Assembly: GCA_030147505.1 (NCBI GenBank)
Contig: JASBVG010000003.1
Span: forward strand, 105,578 to 169,577
DNA: 64,000 nt
From: Tardiphaga sp.
GTDB taxonomy: Bacteria > Pseudomonadota > Alphaproteobacteria > Rhizobiales > Xanthobacteraceae
Reading direction: 5' to 3'
The notes under the pieces are model-generated. The model did no database searches. It saw nothing but the letters and a program-made list of their open reading frames with translations, and had not been told where the DNA came from. How positions within the stretch are numbered: position 1 is the first letter of the stretch; every line of letters starts with the position of its first letter. The translations under genes were made by a program, and so were the position numbers. Below are positions 8,363 to 20,300 of the stretch, one piece after another.

Positions 8363-11300
8363 TCAATTCCCCAAGCCGGTCACCTGCAGCGGGCTGCTGG
8401 CATTGTAGCTCTGCCGCTTCTTGATGACGTAAGTGTCATTCGCCGGCTCGGGTTCGCCACCGTCGCCACCGCCATAGCCGAGCACCTCGACAATGATGAC
8501 GGAGGGACGGTCGTTAATCGCCGACGCGGGCGCAGCCGACTGCTGGGTCGCTGCGGTCGCATTGGATGCCGACGTGAGCGCGCCGGTGTCCACCGATACT
8601 GCCCGCGGCACGCCGATCACGACGCCCCCGCTCTGTGCGTTATAGGAGTTCAGGATACGCGTTGCTGCCAGCACCAGATCGCCACCTGCACGAACGCCGG
8701 CTGCGCCGAGATCGATGATGCCGCGCGGTGCCGCTAGAGTCACATTGCTCTTCGTTCGATCCTGGCCGGGCAGCGTGAGCAATGCGGCAACGCCGGCGCC
8801 CGTCACCAGGCCGTTCGGATTGATGTAGCAATTGCCATTGACGCCGCAGATCAGCGACAGCACCGGGCTGGTCAGCAGGGTCTTGGGTCCCGATCCCGCA
8901 TCGATATCGCCATTGGCGACGAAGACATCGATATTGCCGCCCTGCGCGGTCATGATGCGGCTCTGATTGATACGGATGCTGTCATTCGTGAAGACCCGGA
9001 TCGACCCGCCGGCCGTGGTGACGATCCCCTGTTGGTTCTGCTTCAGGAGATCGCGCGCGGACGAACCGGCGACGATGCCACCGCTCGGACCGAGAATTGT
9101 GATGTCACTGCCGAGCTGGGTCTGGACCAGCGACTGGGCGATATTGAGTTCACCTTTCCAGCTGTTGCTCGCAGCCGAGCCGCGCTCGCTCGGATAACCG
9201 ACGGAGGCGGGGAACAAGACCCCGATGGCATCGTAAGCGCGCTGATACTGGCCGTGATATGGACTGGCTGCGTTATGATAATCCCTGGCCACCTGGCCGA
9301 GGAAATCGACGAAAGCCCGTTGCACCAGAAGCTGCTGGCGCGCGCCCGGCAAGGTCTGGAACGTCGCCCACGCCTGATCGCGCGGCTCGCCCAGAGCGGC
9401 GGCGATGCCGGTGAGCAGATCGATTCCCCCGCGCCCGGCCTTTGCCGGATCGACATAGCGATCGATCGCATCCGCATAGTTGACGCCGGGTCCAACACCG
9501 AACAGCAAGTGGATATCGGCGCTCTGGCGCGGCAGATAGGGTTTCACTGCGAATCCGTTGCCGGCTCCGTTACTCCCCGGCGCGGAATTGCTGCCGTCGC
9601 CGATGGCAAGGATACCGCGATAATTTGCCGAAATGTTACTGGTGGCCACCTGGCTTCTCAGAAACGTCCCCATATCGCGACCGGCCGACAGCAGAAACGA
9701 TCCCGGCCCGTACAGCGCGTAGACGCCTCCCGTCAGATCCTGACCAGCGATGACGCTCGTAATGTCGGTGACTGCATTGTTCTGTCCGAGCAGGCTGAAA
9801 TTGGCGATGTTGCGGCCGGCGCGAATGGTGCTCGGCTCCGTCAGGGTCAGATTGACCTTGTTGCTTTCCATCTGGACCTCAGCACTGCCGACGATATCGA
9901 CACCGGCAGCAATGAACGACGGATCCGTGTCTGCACCGTGAAGCGGCGACGTGAGATTTGACAGCGGCACACCGAGCGGGCTCACATATTGAGCGGAGTT
10001 GAATCCGTTGACACCACTTCCAAGATACTGGGCCGAGATCGTCAGCGGATCCGTCATCGACAGGGTGCCGTTCAGCCGGAACGAGCCTGCTGCAAGGATC
10101 TGCAGCCCACCGTCGGCCGATGGCACCAGATTTGGATATGGGATGCCGGTGCGTGTAGCATCGCCAAGAACCACGTCGCCGCTTAAAGCCCTGAGCTGAA
10201 GGGCGGCTGGCCACAGCCCATTCACGCTGCCTGCTCCGAACAATGTGCGGATGTCAGGGTTCGCGATCGAGACGTTGCCGGTCACGGCGCTGATCGACAC
10301 GCCGCTTCCCTTGGGCCCCGCACCGGACAAGAGGGTCGTACCGAGGCTCGTGAAGGGAGCGCCGGCCGCAGCCGCGCCCGTAACGGGGAGAACAGCAAGC
10401 GATGTCGGGTCCAGGATACCCGCGAGCAGAACGGGACCACCGGCCACAATGTCGACATAGCCGTCCTGAATTGCGAGCAACAGGGAGACCGGATTATTCC
10501 CCACCGAGGTCGGCAAGCCCGTGACCGGATTGACGTCAGTCGCCTTGACCGTGCCCCCAACGCGGATATCGCCGTTACCGCGTCCAACCATGAACGCGCC
10601 GCTGGTCAGATCACCGCCGGACCTGACGATCAAATCGCCGCCGCCATAATACTTGATCGTCGGCGGCGTCGCGGCAACCTTCCCGCCGCTCACGATGATG
10701 GTCTCAGGTATGGAAGCCGAGATATCGATAATATCCCTGCCGGCGCGTAGCAAGATATCGCCGCCACCGAGTGCCGCGACGCCCTGCCGGAAGCTACCAT
10801 AGTTCACCCAGGTCGCGGTCTGAGCGAAGCTGGCCGTTGGGAATGGGGTCGTCGACCCATTCGACAGGCCCCGGCGGAAATACCAACCGTTCCAGAGCTG
10901 CCCCAAATTGGCGTCACGCATCGACCGCTCGATTCCGATAATCGAGCCACCCGCGCTGAGGTCGACCGGGCCACCCCCGACCGCCCATGTCGGCTGCGTG
11001 GCCAGTCCCGGCGGGTTGGTGGCTGTCTGCACCGGCCTGGTGAAATCCGCCGCCGACGGCATCTCGGCGGCGCTGAGCGCGCGGCCGCCGGTGTAGATGG
11101 CGCCGGGCGCTAGAGCGTCCAACCACTTGATGTCGCCACCGGCTGTCAGTCGGATCGATCCGGTGCCAGTTCGCAGCATGCTCGGCATATAGATCACATT
11201 TGTCGAAACCGTCGTCTCCCTGAACACCGTATGGCGATCGATGGTAACATCGCCGGTGGAGCCAAATGTCGCCACCGCATCCGGATTGGCCGCGGGCGCA

Positions 11301-14300
11301 GTGCTGCTGTTGCCCAGGCCCGTCGCGCCGGCGACGAAAACGTAGGAGAACGATCCCGCGCTGGCGATGGTAGGCGGCATCAGATTGGCAATCGAGGTCG
11401 TATTGGGCTGCGTTGCCACTGCCGGATTGTTGGCGATGTTGTTGGCGGCGAGATTCGCCGTCAGCGACGCACCGTTGGCGGCGGTCGTGAAGAAACCGTC
11501 GCTGAGCGTCGCATTGATCTGCACGTCATTGACGGCGCGCAGGGTCAGCGTGCCCGGCTCCTTGGCGACCGAGGTCCGGTAGAACAGATCTGCGCGCATG
11601 TTGACGGCATCCGTCACCGTTCCGGCACCCAGATTCCAGTTACTGGCCACCGTGATGTTGCCACCGTTGCGGTTGGCGTCGGGATTGACCAGCGCAACTT
11701 CCGGCCGCAGATGCAGCAGCGACGGATCGATTGAACTGAAGCTGTCCGACTTCACCTGGGACGTATTTCCCGCGAAGGAATTTGCGACAAAGTTCTTCAG
11801 CGTCGTGTCGTAGAACGTCTTGTGATCGGTGTTGATCTGGCCCGCCGTCGGCGTGAATATTCCGGAGCCGACCAGCACGATCTGAACCGAGCCGCCGCTG
11901 GTGGGCGCGGTGCTGGTGATCACGCCATTGACCTGGGTGCCGGTGGCACCGCCGGCCAGAAGCTGGAACGTCGCATTGCCGCTGAAGGTGCTGCCGTCCG
12001 GCCGCGTGGCGGTAAAGCCGGTCGGCGCGCTGGTATAGCCGGAACCCGACGAGGTAATGTTGAGCGCCGATATCTGCAGCAATCCCGTCCCTTGCGCGCC
12101 GCCGGGCCCGGCACCGCCACTGAATGTCACGACCGGCGCCCGCGTATAGTTGACGCCGCGGTTACAACAGCCGGCGACACTCTCCGCAATCTGGACGCCG
12201 ACAACCCGGACGGTATCGACCTGGAATCGCGCCGACGTGCCTGTGGTCGGTGCCGTGACAGTAATGACCGCGCCGTTGACGAACATGCCGACTCCACGGT
12301 TCGTGAAATTGACACCGACGATCTGGCCGTTGGCATTGACGATTGCGGTACCGACCGCGTCCCTCTGCTGCGCTCCGGCGTAGACGTCCCCGGCCGGGAC
12401 CGTGACCTGCACGGGTATATTGGGATCATATCCGGATCCGCCGTCGAGCACCGTGATCGTATTGATGCCCAATAACGCCTTGCCCGTCGCTCCGACGCCC
12501 GTCGTATCGCCTGCCCCGCGCGCGAAGGTGACGGTCGGCCTTTGCGCGTCCGACTGGCTCGTATAGACGCCGCTATTCGTTAGCTGGACATTGTCCACAT
12601 TCATCACGGCCGTCGCTGTCGCGCCGCTGCCGCCGCCGCCCGTCAGGATCACACTCACAGGCTGCCCGGTGAAGCCACCCGCACCGACGATCGAATTGGC
12701 TGCCGTGGTCCTGTAAGCCACCATGCTGGCCCAGGTGCCATTCACCATCGCGCCATTCGCGGTATACCAGCCGGCGGGATCGATGATGCCGTCGAAGTGC
12801 TTTGTCGCGCCGGTCTGGCCGGCATCGTCGGTGGTGCTCCAGGTCGCATAGGCGCTCAAGGCAACGGCGGATGCGCCGACCACGCGGCCGCGGAAATCGA
12901 CATTGACGCCATTGTCCGTCAGCACCGGCGCGCGCACCAGTATCTGGCCGCCCGTGCCGTTGGTGCCGGGACTCACCTCCAGCGTCGCTCCAGCGTCGAC
13001 ATAGATGCGGCCGGAGCCGGAACGATCGACATTCTGGTTGCCGTAATTGCTGTTATAGGTGCCGTTCGGCGTGCCCGTGGTGCCGAGCGTGATGGTGCCG
13101 CCATTCGGGATCTGGGTCGACGTGCTGGCGTAGCGCGGATTGTCCGGATCGTCCCCCCGATGCGACGCATCGAGATGTGCACCGGCATTGATACTGACGC
13201 CGCCGGTGCGCGTGCCGCCGGGACCTGCCGTACCCGCGCCGAACAACCGGATGGTGCCGCCGCCCGGCATGCGCGCATCGATGGTGCCATCGACCACCAC
13301 ATTGCCGTTGTTGGCCGTCAACTGAACGAAGCCGGACGTCAATGTCGTGCCGGACGCAATGCGGAGATCCCCCTGGGCCACCGAGACGTCGAAGCCGCCG
13401 GTGAAACGCGACCACGGCAGATCGCCGGCGAGCGCCCCCGTATTGATGCGCAGGCTGCCGCCGAGATCGCTGAACGCCGCGTCGCCTCTGGTCTGTCCCG
13501 CCAGCGTCACCACGCCGCTCTCGCCTGTCTCGATAATCAGCGAGCCCGCATAGCCGAGGCCGGCGGCCGACACATCGACGAGTGCGCCACTGCTCACGAC
13601 GATATTGCCGCCATTCGCCGCCAGATGAACGGCGCCGCCCGGCGCATAGGTCACGCGGTCCACCACCGTAACCGTGGCTCCGGTCGCATCGATCAGCGCG
13701 CCGTCGCCCAACACGACGCCGCCTGACGTCGCCGACAATTTGACCTTGCCCGAATGCGCGATGATCGTACTGTTATCGACGATGCCTGTGCCGGTCAGGG
13801 TCAACGACCCGCCGAAATCTGCGGCGGCAACAGCTGGCCGGTCGCCTGGCAGCGATCCGATCGCGATCGCGCCGGTGGTGGTCAGGAACTGATCAGCCCC
13901 GCCGCGCACCACGAGGCCGTGTGCGTTCAGCGCCGCATTCGCGCTGCCGATCTCGAAGCCACCGTCACCGACGAATTCGATTCCGCCGGCCCCTGTCAGG
14001 CCGAGCTGTGCGAAGCCGGCGAACGTTTTCTTGCCCGTCCCCGCACTGACGAGGCCGGTCGCCTCGAAGCTGATCGCACCGCCGGTGCCGTTGAGCGCGC
14101 CCGATGTGCTCGACGAATTCAGGCTGTTGACGAGAGCGATGTTCTGCGCGCGGATGATGGCCTGGCCGCCCTGGTGATAGAATCCCGCACCGTCGAATGT
14201 GAGCGCGGCGATGCGGTTCAGCGTATCGCCGATGATCGCACCGCCGGCATCGTAGACATTGAACACCGTCGCGCTCCGCAGCCGCAGCGAATGCGCGCCG

Positions 14301-17300
14301 GCGAAACGCGCGATGTCCGCGGACGAGACGCGGACGCCGCCGGTCAGACCGCCGACATTGCCGAGGCTGACGATCGGGCCGCTGATATCGATGTCCGACA
14401 CCCGGAAGTCGGTATTGCCGGCGATCGACAGGCTGCCGCTGGTGTCCAGCGACAACGAAGACGCCAGGATGGAAACCACCGAGCCATCGTGCGGCGTCAT
14501 GGTGCCGGGCGCACTGCCAAAGACGATGGAGCCTGCTGTCGTCGACGGATCCGCGGCAGGCGTAAAGCTCCGAGAGATGCCGACCGGACCGCCCGCCGAG
14601 ATGCGTAGCAGCGATCCCAGATTGCCGTTGACGGACGTCGCGATGATCGGCGTGGTGTCGACCGTGTCCCCCGAACCGATCGATGCCAGTACGCTGCCGG
14701 GATCCAGCGTAATCCCCAGCCCGCCCGCGCGGCTCACCAGCACCACGGAATTTCCGGCAAGCGGATGGGCAGCGTCTGTGAGCACCTCGACATGGCCCGT
14801 CCGGGCCTCGATGACCTCGCCACCCGCCGCGTAGCTGACGGCGCCGCCGATCACCACCTGGCTGGCGCCCGAGCGGCTGATCTGATCCGCATCGAGCAGG
14901 AGATAGCCCGCCGCGGAGGTCGGTGTCGCCTGGGCCGAACTCTTGACCAGTATGTTCTCGGAGGAGATTGCGATCACGCCGCCGCGCCCGCCAGGCGCCG
15001 GGCCGGCCAGGAACGTGCCGCCCAGATTGAGCGACGCCGATGCGCCAAACGAGGCAAGGCCGCCGTCGATCGGCAGGCGCGGCACCACGTCGCCGCTCTT
15101 CAGGGCGAGACGCGTGAAGAAGTCGCTGCCGCGGCTGATGTCGATGCGTGAATATTTCGACCAGACATCCGCGGACTGGAGCTGGAAGACGCTCGTCAAA
15201 CCATCGCGGCCACCGGTGAGCGCATTCGCAAAACGGCCGGAGATCAGGAGCGAACCGTCTGCCTGCGCCGGAAAGTTGCTGAGCGGACCGCTGGTGCCGT
15301 TACCGGAAATCTGAACGACACGATAGGCACCGGGCAGCGTGGCGTACATGCCGGGCATCAGCGTATACATGCCGGCCGGAATGCCGTTGCCGCCATCGAG
15401 ATAGACGGCGGTCCCCGGCGCGATTCCCGCAAGCTCGCGATTTCCGCCCCGCGTTCCGGCGACGCTTTGGCCCGAGAAATAAGGATATCCGGCGAAGGTC
15501 GAGTCATACGGCGCGACGGGGGCTGATTGGCTCGGCACCAGCGCATAGACCTGTCGTTCATCGGGATATTGCGGCGTGAGCGCGACGCCCACTGCGGACG
15601 GCGAGACCTGATAAGTGGTCAGAACATTGCGCGAGCCGCCGGTGCCCGGCACGAATTCGGTCGCATAGATCTCGCCGCCGCCGCTGATATCGATGACGGC
15701 GCCCGCACGCTGGTCGATATTCGCGGTGTTGAAGCCGATCTGCTTGAGGGGCGGCGTCGTCGTGGCAACACCGGTCGTATTTTGATACATGCCGGCATAC
15801 CAGGCCGTCCCGTCGATGGTCTGCCCATAGGGGACGGTCAGGCCATAGGCCGACACCGAGGTCAGGCTGCCGGCACCCAGGATGACCGAGCGCGTCGGTG
15901 TCACCGGCACATTGCTGGTGGCTCTCGTGCTGATCGCGGCGGGAATCTGGCTGGCGTCGGTGAGACCCAGGACGACAGTGCCGAGCGGCGCCCACACGGT
16001 GCCATTCTGGATGATGTTGACGGCGTCCAGATACAGTCCGCCGCCAGCGGAAAGCGGAGCGGTGGCGGCGCCGTTCTGCTGAATGGTGAGCGTATTCGCC
16101 CCCGCGATGCTGCCCACCGATTCGATCAGGAAATGGGTGTTGGTGGCCGGGAATACTTCCGCAGCAGCGAGCGTGAGATTGCCCGGGACATACAGGGCGC
16201 CACCGAATGTGGTACGTGCCGATGCATCAAGCAGTTCGAAACCGTAATTGTCCGGCAGCGCCCGGATCGCACTGGCGCTGACAAGGCTGACATCGCTCGC
16301 ATTGCCGATCGACAGATGGCGTTGCAGATCGATCCATTTCGCCGATGCGGTGAAACTTCCCGCGCGCACCGACGGGATCCGGATCATTTGAAGGTCACCA
16401 CCCACGAGTCGAAGATAGCCGGCATCGATCTGAACGACGCTCGTGCCGTCAACCGCGCCGTTATAGTCGCGCGGATCATTGGGCATGCCCGCCGGCAGCA
16501 ACGATCCCGGTTGCGCGGAGGGCAGCAGCACGATGCTGCCTTTCGATGCCTGCAGCGTCAGCGCGCCCGGCATGTTCACCCGCACCGAGCCGACGAAGCC
16601 GATATTCCCGCCATACAGCACGACGGAGTCGAACTTGCTGCCGTCGATCACCTTCGAGCTGATGAAGGCGGTGTCCTGAACCGGCGTCACGATATCCGCG
16701 GTGCCGACCGGGGCGTCTCCCAGACCCGCGGCAACATTCACATGCTCCGGCTCGATGAAAATATTGTTCGGGCCCTCGAGCAACTGGGTAGCCAGGCGCG
16801 CCTGGGTGGCGAGCGCCGCCGAGATGGCGGCTTTGCCGAGTGTCATGCTGCCGCCCATGGCCTGTGCAGCCCCGCCCGACGCATCGACCATGCCGGCAAA
16901 GTAGATGCTGCCCGAATTCGTCGGTCCCACCGTCGCCAGCTGCAGGTTGCCTCCGCGGCTCCAGATCGGCTGCAGCCTTGTCCCGCGGGCGAATATCGAG
17001 GTTGCAGATCGGTCGATCGGACTGAACGCTCCGCGCAGCAGCAGCGAGGCGCCGTCGCGCACGACCGTTGTCGGCGCGGCCAGCGTAATCGTGCCGGCGT
17101 CGAGCACCTCGACGCGATTGCTCCGAATCGGTGACGGATCCGCCATGACCACGCCACTCACATCCAGGACCGCCTGGTCACCGATCCACAAGCTGCCATT
17201 GGTCATTACGCTGAGCATCGGATAGTTCGTAGCAATGAGCGAAACGTCGCCGGCCGGTGCAACGATGTCGCCCAGAATCCGCGTCAATCCCTGGCTCGCA

Positions 17301-20300
17301 ATTGTCACGCTCGCCTGCGGATCGGTGACGATGCGCGCGCCCTTGTCGAGCAGGAAGCCACGCGGCGAGGATTTCGTGTCATAGCCATACATATCGACGC
17401 TGAGCGCCAGATTCACCGGACCGCGCTGCCCCACCGGCAACAAGCCGAATTGGGAGAAAGATCGCATCGGCGTTCCAGTCGGACGATCGAGCGCGTCCGC
17501 GCCGACGATATAGTTGCCTTGCGTCGGCCGAATCGTCGTATCGGCGGCGATCGTCAGACCGCCATAGCTGCTGCGCAGCGAATAGCTGGAGAAGCCGCCG
17601 GCGGCAAAGAACGACGGCGCCAGCGCCACCGTTCCAGGCGCTGTGGCCGACCCGGCGGCACCGCCGGCATTCAGCCATCCGGCTGTCGTGCCAACGGATA
17701 GTCCGAAGCGTGTTGCAAGCTGCGCCGCCAGCGCATCATTCACCGCCGCATGGCCATAGCCCGCCACCATGGCCGGCCCGTCTGCCACGCGAATGGTCGG
17801 CGCCTGCAAGCTGAACGTTCCGCCGGATGACAGGCCGCCGGCATAGATCGTGCCGCCGATGACGATGCCGCCATGGTCGGGCAAATACTCCGCACCAAGG
17901 ATGCTGGTTGGGAAATAGTGGTTGACGTCACGCGCTGCATTCAGATCGGCCGACAGCGTGTAGGTGCTGCCGGCAACGATGGTTCCGTAGACAATTGTGC
18001 CGGCCGAGTTCGTGACGCGCAGATCGGTCGCCGCGACCGCCGTCGATAGGGGCTGCCATTGCGAACCGGCTCCATCCGCATAAGGGCTTGCGAGGGTGAT
18101 GTTGCCGCCCCTGCCCACCGGCAGCCCGTCGGCGCCCTGCTTGATTCTGCCCCTGGCGTCGACATAGCCGCCGCTCGAGACATCGAGTATGCTTCCCGGC
18201 GCGAGAACAATGCCTTGGGTGACGTCCTTCACCACAAGGATGGGCTGACCTGTGGACGTGACGGCAGTGGCATCTACGATCTGGCTGATCCTCTGTGTCG
18301 TGATGCTGATCGAGCCGCCGTCGATGAACGCGGGTCCGCCGATATCCTGAAGCTCCACCGATTTGTCATTGACCCACCGCCCGCTGACATCGAGCACGGC
18401 ATTCGGACCGACCACCAGCGACGGCACCGGCGGCAACTGATACTCGGTCTGCGGCTGGGTAACGAGGTAGACACCCGCAACAAGCGGAACGAAACCTTCC
18501 AGCGAGATCGTTCCGCCCGGCGCACGCAGCTCGCCATTGACCGTGGACACGTTCTTCAGGGTGATGCTGCCGCCGGGCCGCACCGACAGTTTGGCGCCGG
18601 TATCGACCCGCAGATCGTAGGCGCCGGAAATCGAGATCGCGCCGAAACCGACAGCATTCAGCGCATCGGTGAAGATCGGAAAGACCTTGTCACGCAGTTG
18701 CGGCAGCCACGCCGCATCATCCGGATCGAAGTGAGCCAGGTCGTAGGAATCGGCGTCTGCCTGCCCTCCCCTGAGAGCAACCGTGTACTCTTCCAGATCT
18801 GTCGCTCTGCGAGAAGCGAACTGGATGTTCAGCGTCGCGCCGCTTGGAAGATCATCAGGATTTTCCTGCGCGCTGCCCCGGCCGCCGCGGGCAAACATCC
18901 GCTGTCGCCGACCGGTCACGGTCTCGGCGACGAACGTCCCTTGAAGGATGGGATTGACCGCGTTGACGTCGACACGGCCGGCGCTGCGGCCGGCGATATA
19001 GCCCTGCTCATAAGAACCGGATCGTGAAAAAATCGACGTGTAGATTTCGGCGATACCCCATCTTTCGTGATTGACGGTGAAGCCCTGCGCGACGACATAG
19101 GAGAGGGACGGATCAGCATTTCCTATGCTGTAATATCGCCCGTTCGATCCCAGCAACTGCGTGGTCGTGGTCTCGCCGCCGGTATAGGTGACATAGCCGC
19201 CGGAGACATTGACAATCGCCCCCGGCCTCTGGACGAAGCTCTGGCCCGAGAAAGAGACGCTGCCTGCAGCACTGAGCAATTCATCTATCGACATCGGGAT
19301 CGCATCGGCATATCCGGCCGCATTGACGATGGGAGATCCGACCCATGTCGATCCGTCAGCCCTTGTCCCGCGCAACCGCGCATCGACGATCACCGTCTTG
19401 CCGATGAGCGCGCTTGCTCCCGGCGAATCCGCGATTTCGTTCTGCGTTACCAGAATGCTGAGAAAGTTTCTCGACATCGGCAGCACGGCGGACGTCCGTC
19501 CCGACAAATCGATCATGCTGCCTGGTTCGAGCACAACGCTGCCGAGGGCGGCGAGATTCAACGACGCGGCCGGTGCCTTGATGATTGCGCCGTCCGGAAT
19601 GACGATTGTTGGCGACGAAATCAGGATCTTCGGCTGAAGATTGGATTGAAAATAATTGGCCTGGTTGGCCGCGCCGGTCGGGATCGTCGCACCGTCATCT
19701 TCCGGCGCGATCAGCAACACGCTGCGGGCGCCAATGGTGATCTGGCCGCTGCCAAGCGCAAAGTTCGATTTGTCGGGGCCGAAGTCTCCATAGAGACTGA
19801 TCGATCCCGGTCGGCTCACGCCCGTTGTGACGTCGATGCCGCCGAGCTGATTGAGCGTGTGGCCAACCATATTGACCGCACCGGTGCGCGATATCAGAAG
19901 TCCGTTCACATCATTGGTCACAACGCCGTTGATCGTGGGTGCGGCGGTGAACGGCGAGAGACCATTGTCCAGTGGCAGTCCGGCGAGCGACGGCAAGAAC
20001 AAACTGCCGCTGATATTGGCCTTGTGGCCGGTGTCCGTGGTCAGGGGTTCGGTCAGCACCGCATTGGCGCCGGCAAGCAGATGGATCGCCCCCTTGCTCG
20101 TCGAAATCGCACCGGCATTGCTGACTTTCGGTCCAATCAGCGCGACATATCCTCCATCATTGGAGTCGCTGACATTGGCATTGATGCGCGCGCCGGCCTG
20201 CACATCGATCGTGAGATTGGCAAGCATCGGCAGATTGTCGCTGGCCAGGCCAGGGCGTGTATTGCCGAGACCGAAGGCGACCGACTTGCCACGGCCGCCG

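Noticed and set aside
15527..17134. A 535-residue plus-strand open frame within the exoprotein gene
   Set aside because: Antisense to haemagglutinin repeats, Arg/Gly/Asp-rich, no fold motif or ribosome-binding site of note; treated as a shadow.
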